From IMG/VR virus record IMGVR_UViG_3300047476_000041, positions 1-20,432 of that record: a DNA stretch of 20,432 nucleotides; one strand, given 5' to 3'. The stretch comes from a virus. Below, piece by piece: positions 11,861-19,752 of this stretch. The notes beneath the pieces are model-generated. The model had not been told where the DNA came from. It saw only the letters and a program-made list of their open reading frames with translations, and searched no databases. Position 1 is the stretch's first letter; each line of letters opens with the position of its first letter. The position numbers and the translations under genes are program-made.

Positions 11861-13231
11861 TTATACCACCGGGTATCTAATAATTACAATTCCTGAACCG
11901 CCATTGCCAGCAGTAGCGTTTCTGGTTGCTCCACCGCCACCTCCGACATTTGCGAAACCATTACTTCCGCCTCCGGCACCACCTCCACCTGCGCCGCCAA
12001 ATCCGTTGGTTCCGTTTCCGCGACCACCGCCGCCACCTGCATAGTAATTGCTACTACCAGTGCCAGTTGCTGATGCAAGTGCTGTGATTTGTACGCCATT
12101 TCCACCATCACCAGCAGATGATGTTGTTCCATTTGCGCCGGCCTGTCCAGCACCACCACCGCCACCGCCTGTGTAAATGACACCACCGCTACCAGAACCT
12201 CCTGCGTAGCCTTGTCCAACGACCCTTGCTCCACCAGCAGCGCCATTAGCACCACCGCCACCTGAGCCGCCATCTGCACCGCTGTAATTATTACCACCAG
12301 GGTGGCCACCGCCACCACCGCCACCAGTGGATGTAATTGTAGAAAATACGCTATCGCTACCGTTTGTTCCTCTATTAGCACCAGCGGTACTTCCTGCTCC
12401 ACCACTACCTACGGTGACAGTATAAGAAGTATTTGCGGTTACAGATATGGCAGACTCTAATGTTCCACCACCGCCGGTTGCAGTTACAGTTGAACGAAGA
12501 CCGCCCGCTCCACCACCACCTGCTCCTCGGCTATCAGTATAGGTATCAGTTCCACCGCCACCGCCACCTGCAACTACAAGGTAGTCACAAGTTAGATTCA
12601 ATTGTGGTCTAAATACGCTAGTAGAAAGAAACGCGTGATACCAGTATGTGCCATCAGTCTTGATGATGTCTCCACCGTCAGCCTTAGGTGCTAGTGCTGG
12701 AGTGGTATTGACATTGGCTATGCCGTAGAGTGCAAATGATGAGCCTGCTAAATAAGATGAACTATCTTCTGTTGCAATAGTGATTGATGTAATAGCAGAA
12801 TTGCTGCTCCATAAATTAGCAGCCATTTGCATTTGATTTGTTGAAGCATTGTTTTCTGAAATTCCATCACCACTAGATGACTTATAAGTAGATGTAGATG
12901 CATAGTTTGGAATATAAATTTCAGAACTTCCAAACGTGCTTGCAGTCTGACCGCTACTACTGGCCATACCACCATATTGAATGGTGCCACCAGTCGAACC
13001 AGTAGGTCCATTACCTTGACCATATATGCGTCTTGTGGAAAGATTGGTTGTCACTCCATTGTAGTAGTAAATAACTCCAGAACCATAACCACTGCTATTA
13101 TCGGTTCTTGCGCTGACAACAATCTTCAAATCAGTATAACCAGTTTGAGGGATTGAGTCAAAGGTGACAGAAGAAGCAGATGCAGTTAAAGTAATTCTAC
13201 GAAGTAGAACGTGATTTGCTGTCGTTGCCAT
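11861..13231 (-). CDS. Tail fibre with glycine-rich tip, paralogue A, 456 aa
   Basis: ATG at 13229-13231 with AAGGAGAAG upstream. Residues 1-172 form a beta-sandwich-like domain that begins with VTFDSIPQTGYTDLKIVVS and ends SSFALYGIA; it recurs in the two upstream genes. A joint (TDGTYWYHAF, 192-201) and CDYLVVAGGGGGG (215-227) lead into more than 200 residues with long Gly runs, ending GGSGIVIIRYPVV. The AGGGGGG entry and GIVIIRYP exit are signatures of phage glycine-rich fibre tips, where Gly strands pack as polyglycine II helices and exposed loops bind the host. The hypervariable loops between Gly runs would set host range. Confidence 0.8.
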   Translation of the reverse strand: MATTANHVLLRRITLTASASSVTFDSIPQTGYTDLKIVVSARTDNSSGYGSGVIYYYNGVTTNLSTRRIYGQGNGPTGSTGGTIQYGGMASSSGQTASTFGSSEIYIPNYASTSTYKSSSGDGISENNASTNQMQMAANLWSSNSAITSITIATEDSSSYLAGSSFALYGIANVNTTPALAPKADGGDIIKTDGTYWYHAFLSTSVFRPQLNLTCDYLVVAGGGGGGTDTYTDSRGAGGGGAGGLRSTVTATGGGGTLESAISVTANTSYTVTVGSGGAGSTAGANRGTNGSDSVFSTITSTGGGGGGGHPGGNNYSGADGGSGGGGANGAAGGARVVGQGYAGGSGSGGVIYTGGGGGGAGQAGANGTTSSAGDGGNGVQITALASATGTGSSNYYAGGGGGRGNGTNGFGGAGGGGAGGGSNGFANVGGGGGATRNATAGNGGSGIVIIRYPVV

Positions 13232-13241
13232 TTACTTCTCC

Positions 13242-14537
13242 TTACTTAGGGTATCTAATAATTAGGATTCCTGATGCGCCAGAACTGCTGACTCCGGTAG
13301 AGCCACCACCTCCACCACCGCCTCCTGTATAAGGTACGGCTGCTGTTGCGGATACAGTTGCGCCAGCGCCATTGGCTCCACCACCTGCTCCGCCAGTTCC
13401 ACCAGTACCTGCGTAAGTACCGCCTCCGCCTCCGCCAGCGTAGTAACCATTGGAGCCAGTATTAGTTGCAGTAGCCCAAGAGGACCAAGTATTTAATCCA
13501 GCGCCACCAGCGCCACCTGCAGATTGCGTGCTAGATGGTTGTCCAGCGGCTCCTGCGCCACCACCGCCACCGTGGTTGTAGGTTCCATAAGAAATACCGC
13601 CACCACCTGCATTACCGTAACCAGTTGCACCGCCGGTGTTTCCTTGGGTCGCTGAACCTCCTGCAGCGCCTTCACCGCCACCACCGCCAGAACCACCGGA
13701 ACCTGCTGCTTGGGCAGAGTTGTTTCCGTAACCGCCACCATTTGACGTAATGCCTACAAATGTTGAGTTGCTTCCGTTGCTAAAACTACCGCCTGCGCCT
13801 CCTGCACCGATAGTGCAAGAATAACTGCCAGCAGTAATCGACTTACCGGAAAGGTATGAAAGGCCACCGGCTCCTCCACCTCCACCTGAAGCACCATTAC
13901 CGCTACCTCCACCTGCTATTAGCAATATATCGGCAGTAATAGAATCATTAGCAATGAAAGTTCCAGAGTGCTTAAATGTATGATACCAATATGTAGAATC
14001 AGAAGTTACATATCCACCAGATGCTTTTGTAGATGAGTCGCTAGTCCAGGCTGCAATTCCATACAAGGTAAAGGTTGAGCCGATAGCAAAATTATTAGTA
14101 CCGTCGGCGGATACAGTTATAGAACTAATTGCATTTGTATTACGCCACAATCCAGCAATTGCAGATACTTCTCTTTCTGCATTATTATTTCTAGCCAAAC
14201 AAGTTTTATTTGTTGTTGTATTGGAATAATTCATTATGGAAACTATATTTGTAATAGTATTTCCGCTGGTTGCAGAACCAGAATAATCTATATAAATTTT
14301 ATTTCCGTTAGAGTCTCTGCTGGAGCCAGCAGTTGTACCATTGCCCCATACGCCAGTATCGGAATACAAGCCGCTAGTAGTATCTCCATTATAATTTAAA
14401 GTCATACCAATTTGACCAGTTGCTCTTGCAACTAAAACTAAATCAGTATATGCTTGTGAAATAGAAGTAAAGGTAACAGAAGATACAGCACTGGTTACTG
14501 TTTTTATATCAAGCGCTACGTATGTATTAGTTGCCAT
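13242..14537 (-). CDS. Tail fibre with glycine-rich tip, paralogue B, 431 aa
   Basis: ATG at 14535-14537 overlaps the upstream TAA (TAATG). Architecture matches paralogue A: an N-terminal beta domain (1-161; VTFTSISQAYTDLVLVARA near the start, GSTFTLYGIA at the end), the joint DSTYWYHTFK (180-189), ILLIAGGGSGNG, about 200 Gly-rich residues and ASGILIIRYPK. The two tips differ strongly in loop sequence although entry and exit are alike. The N-terminal domain DNA looks more A/T-rich than the tip, which suggests separate histories of the two modules. Both paralogues may be on the virion together or be alternative fibres. Confidence 0.8.
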   Translation of the reverse strand: MATNTYVALDIKTVTSAVSSVTFTSISQAYTDLVLVARATGQIGMTLNYNGDTTSGLYSDTGVWGNGTTAGSSRDSNGNKIYIDYSGSATSGNTITNIVSIMNYSNTTTNKTCLARNNNAEREVSAIAGLWRNTNAISSITVSADGTNNFAIGSTFTLYGIAAWTSDSSTKASGGYVTSDSTYWYHTFKHSGTFIANDSITADILLIAGGGSGNGASGGGGGAGGLSYLSGKSITAGSYSCTIGAGGAGGSFSNGSNSTFVGITSNGGGYGNNSAQAAGSGGSGGGGGEGAAGGSATQGNTGGATGYGNAGGGGISYGTYNHGGGGGAGAAGQPSSTQSAGGAGGAGLNTWSSWATATNTGSNGYYAGGGGGGTYAGTGGTGGAGGGANGAGATVSATAAVPYTGGGGGGGGSTGVSSSGASGILIIRYPK

Positions 14538-15088
14538 TATTTAACCCCATATAATGCAAATTGAGAGTACTGTGGAAAATTTCCAGTAGGAGGGGTAAGT
14601 TCTATTGTTGAAACAGCAGAAGTATTACGCCACGACCCACTGCTTAAAGCAACGTCTCCAGAACCATTTCTATCCCTGCCTTCAAGCGTTCTTGTTGTTT
14701 TGTACTTTGTAATACTTGCATAATCGAGGACATCAATTATGACTGTAGATACATACCCGCCATTAACTAAATATCCAGCGCCGATATATGTTTCATTGGC
14801 AAGACCATAGGCAACAGCGTTAGCGCCATTACCGTACAGTCCGTGACGCGAATAATTTGAACTTGAGTCTAAATTAAATCGCATCTTTACGTCACCATTT
14901 GAAGATGTCCAGTTTCCGTACAAAATGCGCAATTGTAAATGTTTATATCCACTTGGTATGCCGCTGAATGCTATTGATGCTAAACCACCTGATGGAACAT
15001 TAACTGTACTTAAAGCATCCATAGCGCCATTGGGAGCCCAAAGATGTCCGCTTATCTGCGAAGCATATATACCGACATTATTTTGCAT
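14537..15088 (-). CDS. Fibre paralogue without glycine-rich tip, 183 aa
   Basis: ATG at 15086-15088 overlapping the stop of the long fibre gene (TAATG region). After a short start (MQNNVGIYASQISGHLWAPN), residues 28-183 carry the same beta domain as the two downstream fibres: AFSGIPSGYKHLQLRILYG, SRHGLYGNGA, a WRNTSAVSTIELT strand shared with paralogue B (WRNTNAISSITVS), and QFALYGVK at the end. The gene stops where the others continue into the joint and Gly-rich tip. It may be a capping or connecting subunit that joins the long fibre to the adhesins, or a copy that lost its tip. Confidence 0.7.
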   Translation of the reverse strand: MQNNVGIYASQISGHLWAPNGAMDALSTVNVPSGGLASIAFSGIPSGYKHLQLRILYGNWTSSNGDVKMRFNLDSSSNYSRHGLYGNGANAVAYGLANETYIGAGYLVNGGYVSTVIIDVLDYASITKYKTTRTLEGRDRNGSGDVALSSGSWRNTSAVSTIELTPPTGNFPQYSQFALYGVK

Positions 15089-16776
15089 TAGGCAAGGTCT
15101 CCAATGGCGTGCCAGGTATCGGTTGCAATTTTCTTCAAAGTTATAGCAGAGTACTGAACTCTTGTCTTGGGCGCTGCTGCAGTTGCACCAGTTGAATAGA
15201 CAGTTGTTGTACCTGATGATGCTGCCTGGACTGTTACCTGTCCTGCACCGATTTGGATTAGGTCGATGCTTGCTCCGACCGGGATAGCAGCCGTTGCGTT
15301 AGTTGGAATTGACACAGTAATCGCAGATGCGTTAGACAATGTTATGTACTTACCGTGGTCAGATAGAACCAATGTGTAAGTTGTACCAGTCTGAGCGTTG
15401 ATAGTCTGAGTCAATTTAGCGTCAGAGATTGCAGGGCTGGTGCCAAAGACGAGGGCACCTGAGCCAGTCTCATCAGAGATAACTCCTGCTAGTTCAGATG
15501 AAGATGTGGCAGCCAGGGCTGACAACTTATCTGTAGTAACTACGAGTGTCTTAGATGATGGAATGGTTGTTCCATTGATAGATGTAGCAGTTGCTACACC
15601 GAGCACAGGCGTGATAAGAGTAGGAGTATTATCTACTACGAACTTAGTTCCCGTACCTGTCTGAGATGCAATAGATGTAACTGAGCCGACAGATGTGATA
15701 ACACCAGTCAAGTTGCTAGGTGCAACTGTAACAGTATCAACGTAGTTCTTTGTTGCAGCATCCTGGGCGCTAGTTGGGTCGCCCATACCTGTAATCTTGT
15801 TTGTACCCATAGCAAGGGCACCAGTCATAGTTGAACCGGACTTTAGGACTACGGTATCCGCAAAGTTCGCTGTGTCATTAAGTGCTGCAGCAATCTCATT
15901 GAGTGTATCGAGTGTGCTAGGCGCACCATCAATAAGGTTAGCGATAGATGTATCTACATAACCCTTAGTTGATGCATCGGTACTATCTGTAGGTGTAGCA
16001 AGGTTAGTTAATTTGTAGCCACCGTTGGATACATCTGCAGTTGGGTTAGCAATCTTAGTGCGGGCAATAGCCGCGCTCGCTGAGATGTCACCATTTACGA
16101 TAGTGCCATCGGCAATCATTGTGCTTGTGACTGTGCCAGTATCTGCCTGAGTTACAGCAGTACCTGCAATTTTGGTAGCAGCAATGGCTGCAGCAGTATT
16201 GATGTCAGCATTGACGATTGTATCATTTGCAATATCAGATGAGGTAATTGAGCCAGTCAGAGCCAACTTGCTGTAGGCAATAGCAGCACCAGCATTGATG
16301 TCCGTGTTGATGATTGTACCATCGGTAATCATACTGCTGGTAATGCCAAAGATGTTGTTTAGTCCAGCGTTGATTTGCTTATTGGTCAGAGTTTGGGCTG
16401 TGCTATCTCCGACTACTGCAACTCCAGAACCTAATCCGTGTACGCCAGTGCTTGCCTCAATGTGGGTGTTAGCCTCACGGTAGTCGCGACCAATACCCAT
16501 ATGGCGAACTACCGCACCCGCTGAGTGCTCCTGTGCGCTTGAGCCATCGATACCACGAACGATTGTTAGGTTGTTGGTCGATGTGGCTGTGACATCTACA
16601 ATTTCTTCAAGGGCTGTATCTGGGTCAATGACCACAGTAAATGTCTCACCTGAAGAGATTGTGATACCACCAAGGAGAGCAGATGCAGATACTACTGTTG
16701 CGCTTGTGGCACCTGATGTAAGCGTTCCAGTCAGGGTTGTTTGCTGAGAACGTGAGGAGTATTTACGTGTTGTCAT
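15088..16776 (-). CDS. Long tail fibre with YVD and GTI/DI repeats, 562 aa
   Basis: ATG at 16774-16776 with AAGGAAG upstream. Residues 1-110 are a beta-rich attachment domain (SGETFTVVIDPDTALEEIVDV, then RGIDGSSAQEHSAGAVVRHM). Three repeats follow at about 148-171, 179-203 and 218-242 with the pattern S-x-M/D-I-x-D/N-T-I-x-N-x-D-I-x-x-x-AAIA-x-x-K. Next come two classic phage fibre units ending in DASTKGYVD (267-275) and DAATKNYVD (339-347), the second preceded by MTGALAMGTNKITG. The C-terminal 120 residues resemble a beta tip (HGKYITLSNASAITVSIPTN). This would be the main fibre shaft, with the following paralogues supplying tips. Confidence 0.8.
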   Translation of the reverse strand: MTTRKYSSRSQQTTLTGTLTSGATSATVVSASALLGGITISSGETFTVVIDPDTALEEIVDVTATSTNNLTIVRGIDGSSAQEHSAGAVVRHMGIGRDYREANTHIEASTGVHGLGSGVAVVGDSTAQTLTNKQINAGLNNIFGITSSMITDGTIINTDINAGAAIAYSKLALTGSITSSDIANDTIVNADINTAAAIAATKIAGTAVTQADTGTVTSTMIADGTIVNGDISASAAIARTKIANPTADVSNGGYKLTNLATPTDSTDASTKGYVDTSIANLIDGAPSTLDTLNEIAAALNDTANFADTVVLKSGSTMTGALAMGTNKITGMGDPTSAQDAATKNYVDTVTVAPSNLTGVITSVGSVTSIASQTGTGTKFVVDNTPTLITPVLGVATATSINGTTIPSSKTLVVTTDKLSALAATSSSELAGVISDETGSGALVFGTSPAISDAKLTQTINAQTGTTYTLVLSDHGKYITLSNASAITVSIPTNATAAIPVGASIDLIQIGAGQVTVQAASSGTTTVYSTGATAAAPKTRVQYSAITLKKIATDTWHAIGDLA

Positions 16777-16785
16777 TGCGCTTCC

Positions 16786-17721
16786 TTATCGGCGGTTGAA
16801 ACGGATACGAGGTGGATAGTTCTTCTTCTGTGCCTTAACTTCTTCAGATAGACGCTGTTGGTAAAGGGCATACAGTTGCTTTGTTGCTGATTGGCTTGCG
16901 CCAAATGGTCGCTTAGAGTCAGTCTCATCCGCCTGTGGGCTGACCTGTGCGGCACGTGCTGGGTCAAGGAATGAGAGCAGTCGATAGGCTGCGCCTAGAA
17001 CTACTACATCCTTTGTAGATTGTGGCAACCCTGTCTGAGTTGCATAGTCTTGAGTATTCGTTGTAAAAGAAACTGGGTCAGTGACGTACATCACCTTGAC
17101 TGTGCGACCTGGCTGGACACCCTGCTCAAGTGTGATTGTCTGCACCTGGTCAGTAGTCTCGTAGCCAAATGCTTCAGCATCTGCAAGTGGGTCAAATGAG
17201 TAAGAGTTGATATCTTGCCAAGTCTTAGATGGTCCGATTGTCTCATAAGAGATTCTCAAGATATCTTTGATGTTCAGGTTAGCAAGTGCGTAAGTCTGAA
17301 CCGAAGGATTGTATGTAAAGGAAGTTGTCTTGACTGCAAAGATGTTAGCGCCAAGACCCTTGATGGTATCGTTGATAGCGTTCTTGATGTTAGCGCGTGG
17401 GAAGGTAGGAGAGATTGTCACCTTCGCATCGGCTGAGTGTGTTGCCGCTGTGGTGCCGTAGTAGCCACGTCCATAAGGTGCAACGGTCGCTGTGTTAGCA
17501 ACGCGGTCAAATGAATCAACCCAAAGCAACTCCTCGTCAATTTCAACGACACCCTTGCCTACGTTGTCAGTAGAGCCTAGGCTTAGGATAAGCGGGGATG
17601 CTGAAGATGAAGTCGTTGTGGTCACAGCCGAACGAAGATAGGTAGTTCTATCCTGTTGGAATGTGTAGCCAGCAAGACTGACTTGAACTTCATCAATCAG
17701 ATTGCTTAGGGTAGTTGTCAT
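16786..17721 (-). CDS. Virion structural protein, probable head-tail or tail connector, 311 aa
   Basis: The start is set at ATG 17719-17721 (MTTTLSNLIDEVQ), which has GGAGGAAAGAGGAAG upstream and overlaps the previous stop (TAATG); a longer frame to 17814 shadows the glycosyltransferase-like gene. The N-terminus is helical (LSNLIDEVQVSL), then beta-rich: ILSLGSTDNVGKGVVEIDEELLW, followed by the conserved-looking APYGRGYYGTTAATHS and SPTFPRANIKNAINDTI (an amphipathic helix). The end is helical and basic (KKNYPPRIRFNRR). I associate this layout with a virion protein common in uncultivated aquatic phages, encoded between capsid and fibre genes. Connector or tail-attachment role is inferred from position. 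Confidence 0.7.
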   Translation of the reverse strand: MTTTLSNLIDEVQVSLAGYTFQQDRTTYLRSAVTTTTSSSASPLILSLGSTDNVGKGVVEIDEELLWVDSFDRVANTATVAPYGRGYYGTTAATHSADAKVTISPTFPRANIKNAINDTIKGLGANIFAVKTTSFTYNPSVQTYALANLNIKDILRISYETIGPSKTWQDINSYSFDPLADAEAFGYETTDQVQTITLEQGVQPGRTVKVMYVTDPVSFTTNTQDYATQTGLPQSTKDVVVLGAAYRLLSFLDPARAAQVSPQADETDSKRPFGASQSATKQLYALYQQRLSEEVKAQKKNYPPRIRFNRR

Positions 17722-18419
17722 TACTTCCTCTTTCCTCCGTATAGTGCATTGTAGTAATGCACATCGAACGAGAATCTTTTCATATGTGGGGCGAGTACAG
17801 ATGTATCGCACCATAGTGGGATATTGGCTTTAGCACAGAGCGCGAAGAAGTAGATATCCTCACCGATGAATGTATCTCCCTTGCCCTGCTCGGCAAAGAG
17901 TCGTACATCTCCGTGTTCTTTACGCAGTCTCTCGACCACGCTACGGTGCATCAGGATGTATCCCATACCTGCTGCGCCTACCTGCATAAACTTATCTTTA
18001 GGAAGTGGATGTAACTTGACTATGCCAATGGTTCCATCTTCCTTTGGTGCAAAATTAAATACTGTGGGCCTTGGGTCCATCAGTGGTAACTCTGGCTCAT
18101 TGGATGTAAAATAAACTCCTGTCACCATAGGGCGCAAGTCGCGGTCCTTGTGGTTCCAGAGTTTCATAAAGCCTTCTACATCTATGACTACATCTGAATC
18201 AACCCAGAGTAGCCACTCGTAGTCAGTCTCGTCATACCAGTAATTGATAACCTGCTCACGCTGGCGAGCAATCTGGTTTCCGTTACTGCGCAGTGCTGTG
18301 CCGAATGTAATCCCTGACTTCAGAGTTACATCACATACACCCTGCATAAACTTGCCATCTACATTTCCATTATCGCACCAGGCGATAGCCACACTCTCTT
18401 GCATTTTGCCCCCCGACAT
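17721..18419 (-). CDS. Glycosyltransferase-like protein (GT-A fold), 232 aa
   Basis: The ATG at 18417-18419 gives 232 aa; an ATG five codons in (18402-18404), with GGGGGG three bases upstream, is at least as likely a start. YEWLLWVDSDVVID (67-80) is the nucleotide-sugar-binding strand with the DSD metal motif (D74, D76) of family-2-like enzymes, preceded by helix NGNQIARQREQVINYW. Later motifs are TGVYFTSNEPELP, VGAAGMGYILMHRSVVERL (the acceptor-side helix) and GEDIYFFALC (the E-D pair near the catalytic base). The C-terminus with HMKRFSFDVHYYNALYG closes the fold. Its place among virion genes suggests it decorates capsid or tail proteins, or alters a host glycan; the substrate cannot be told. 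Confidence 0.75.
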   Translation of the reverse strand: MSGGKMQESVAIAWCDNGNVDGKFMQGVCDVTLKSGITFGTALRSNGNQIARQREQVINYWYDETDYEWLLWVDSDVVIDVEGFMKLWNHKDRDLRPMVTGVYFTSNEPELPLMDPRPTVFNFAPKEDGTIGIVKLHPLPKDKFMQVGAAGMGYILMHRSVVERLRKEHGDVRLFAEQGKGDTFIGEDIYFFALCAKANIPLWCDTSVLAPHMKRFSFDVHYYNALYGGKRK

Positions 18420-18425
18420 TACTTG

Positions 18426-18683
18426 TTACCACTTAACCTTGTCAGCCCAGTATGCTGCGCTCATCTTGCCCTTGGCAATGTTCTTAGCGTGGCGTGCCTT
18501 GAATGCTGCCTGACGCTTAGTAGGTTGTCTGTCTCCAGTTACACCCTGCTGACCAAAGCGAATAGTCTTGACCTTATCTCCCTCTTTAGCAACAACAACG
18601 TGTGACTTAGTTGGGTGACTTGGTGTACGCTTTGGCTTGTTAAAGCCTGATACTCCTGCTCGCTTTAGTCGTGGGTCTGTCAT
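18426..18683 (-). CDS. Basic small protein, 85 aa
   Basis: ATG at 18681-18683, overlapping the stop of the 58-aa gene in ATGA. The product is strongly basic: PRLKRAGVSGFNKPKRTPSHP, then a short beta section (HVVVAKEGDKVKTIRFGQQG) and a helix (RQAAFKARHAKNIAKGKMSAAYWADKVKW). The conserved-looking order PRLKRAGVSG-x-NKPK ... KTIRFGQQGV ... FKARH ... MSAAYWA recurs, as I recall, in many phage genomes as a protein of unknown function. A nucleic-acid-binding role in the virion or in packaging is suggested by charge and location beside the capsid gene. Confidence 0.75.
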   Translation of the reverse strand: MTDPRLKRAGVSGFNKPKRTPSHPTKSHVVVAKEGDKVKTIRFGQQGVTGDRQPTKRQAAFKARHAKNIAKGKMSAAYWADKVKW

Positions 18684-18856
18684 TTCTTCTTTGCCTTACC
18701 TGCCTGTGAGAGGGCAATCGCAATTGCCTGCTTCTTGTTCTTAACAACCTTAGCCTTCTTAGGACCCTTTGGGTCGATGCCTGCGTGGAGTGTGCCCTTC
18801 TTAAACTCGCCCATAACCTTGGCGACTTTCTTCTGAGCAGCGCTTGGCTTCTTCAT
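18680..18856 (-). CDS. Lysine-rich small protein of the DUF6496 type, 58 aa
   Basis: ATG at 18854-18856, overlapping the stop of the 53-aa gene (TAATG). The sequence MKKPSAAQKKVAKVMGEFKK, then GTLHAGIDPKGPKK and KNKKQAIAIALSQAGKAKKK, fits the family I know as DUF6496: a K-V-M-x-E-F-K-x-G-T-L helix, a Lys/Pro linker, and KQAIAIALS-x-AGK at the end. Lysine makes up about a third of the residues. Such proteins are expected to bind DNA or RNA; function is not established. It is too small for many gene finders. Confidence 0.75.
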   Translation of the reverse strand: MKKPSAAQKKVAKVMGEFKKGTLHAGIDPKGPKKAKVVKNKKQAIAIALSQAGKAKKK

Positions 18857-19017
18857 TACTTCTTCTTGCCCATCTTCTTTGCAACAGCCTTCTTGACTAC
18901 AGCCTTCTTGACCATCTTCTTAGCGCCGTATTCCATCTTGCGCTCGGCCTTGCCTTCCATCTTTTCGTGCATCTTCTTCATTGCCATTGACTTGTACTTC
19001 TCGCCCTTAACTGACAT
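18856..19017 (-). CDS. Lysine- and methionine-rich small protein, 53 aa
   Basis: ATG at 19015-19017 overlapping the upstream stop by one base. The product is nearly all Lys, Met, Ala, Glu and Val: an N-terminal helix (KYKSMAMKKMHEKMEGKAER) and a C-terminal tail with repeated K-K-A-V and K-K-M units (KKMVKKAVVKKAVAKKMGKKK, about 33-53). It resembles a histone-H1-like or nucleoid-type tail and would neutralise DNA charge inside the head or on the host chromosome. Low complexity makes family assignment impossible. Coupled overlaps with both neighbours support a real gene. Confidence 0.7.
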   Translation of the reverse strand: MSVKGEKYKSMAMKKMHEKMEGKAERKMEYGAKKMVKKAVVKKAVAKKMGKKK

Positions 19018-19448
19018 TATGCCTTCTCCACTTCGTTGATTGTTGATGCTAGTGACTTTGTTACTTTGTCTGCTCTGGTCATTGTGCCTCCATCGTAGGC
19101 ACGACCTAGATTCTCACTTGCCTTATATGCTGCCTCTACCTGGACTGGATGTGTGCCATTCGGTTGAATGCCATCTGCCCTAGCCTGCTTGTAGAAGTCT
19201 ACTCTGCTCATTACTTTCTTAGCGGCTACATCTCGGCCAGCATCTCCAGTGTTTAGTTGGAGTCCTCTGGCTTTACATCCGAAGCAGTCGTCGTCACAGG
19301 CGGTGTGGTCGATTGCGATGTCGTCTTCGTCTCTGAATGGTTTATCGCTTGTCGCGTCACAGAGCACGCATCCCCATAGTGTCGCCATAAAATCGTGGTC
19401 ACTGGTAAAACCCCATTCGAGTACCTTGGTAATGTGACTGCATTCCAT
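19017..19448 (-). CDS. Cysteine-rich zinc-binding protein next to capsid, 143 aa
   Basis: ATG at 19446-19448 with AGGGGAT upstream. The N-terminal half is full of candidate metal ligands: C3 and H5 (ECSH), H18, C27-x2-C30 (GCVLC), H48, and C51-x3-C55-x2-C58 (ACDDDCFGCK). That is enough for two zinc sites. The C-terminal half is helical (KKVMSRVDFYKQARADG, then VQVEAAYKASENLGRAYDG). The pattern WGF-T-x-DHDFMATLWGC-x-x-CD and GLQLNTGDAGRD is one I recall in many aquatic phage contigs near virion genes, always without a known role. A structural or DNA-contacting part in head completion is one possibility. Confidence 0.7.
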   Translation of the reverse strand: MECSHITKVLEWGFTSDHDFMATLWGCVLCDATSDKPFRDEDDIAIDHTACDDDCFGCKARGLQLNTGDAGRDVAAKKVMSRVDFYKQARADGIQPNGTHPVQVEAAYKASENLGRAYDGGTMTRADKVTKSLASTINEVEKA

Positions 19449-19456
19449 ACTATCCC

Positions 19457-19726
19457 CTATATTGCTGTGAAGTTGTCTGTTGTAATTCCGATTCCTGCAT
19501 TGATAAGTCCTTCACGAGTAGCCTCAGTTACCTCGTGCTGGTGACCACCTAGCCAAAATTCATCAAATGAATCTGTCTCATCCTGGTTAAACCATTCGCC
19601 TATTGCATAGGTTGAGCCAGTGCGAACCACAGTCAGGCCTTGCTCTCTGCTAAAGAAAGAGAAGAGCCGATGAGTATTGGCTGGACGCTCACGCCTAGTA
19701 GGCGGGTTGAAGATATAGTTTGGCAT
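19457..19726 (-). CDS. Hypothetical protein after the capsid gene, 89 aa
   Basis: ATG at 19724-19726 with AAGGAGAA upstream. The protein is a small mixed alpha/beta chain: FNPPTRRERPANTHRLFSFF, then GLTVVRTGSTYAIGEWFNQ, an acidic DETDSFDEFWLGGHQHEV, and a short helix. The NPPT ... RLF ... G-x-T-V-x-R order is familiar from related phage genomes as an uncharacterised virion-region protein. Being first after the capsid hairpin, it could be a head decoration or completion protein; nothing in the sequence proves that. Confidence 0.65.
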   Translation of the reverse strand: MPNYIFNPPTRRERPANTHRLFSFFSREQGLTVVRTGSTYAIGEWFNQDETDSFDEFWLGGHQHEVTEATREGLINAGIGITTDNFTAI

Positions 19727-19752
19727 CAGTTCTCCTTAATGAACTTACCGCA

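Noticed and set aside
11589-12044. Plus-strand 151-codon frame with a proline-rich end
   Set aside because: The proline run is the complement of the glycine codons of the fibre tip; no start signal or neighbours on this strand.
11884-12405. Minus-strand 173-codon frame rich in Val/Ala/Gln inside the fibre gene
   Set aside because: It is an alternative frame of the glycine-rich repeats (GGN codons read out of phase) and has no ribosome binding site; the fibre frame has recognisable ends.
11280-16776. Diversity-generating retroelement acting on the fibre tips
   Set aside because: No reverse transcriptase and no template repeat next to the fibre genes could be found in the window; loop variation is better explained by recombination between modules.
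17722-17814. Longer start for the 311-aa virion protein
   Set aside because: The extra 31 residues overlap the glycosyltransferase-like C-terminus; the ATG at 17719-17721 has a strong ribosome binding site and a TAATG junction.
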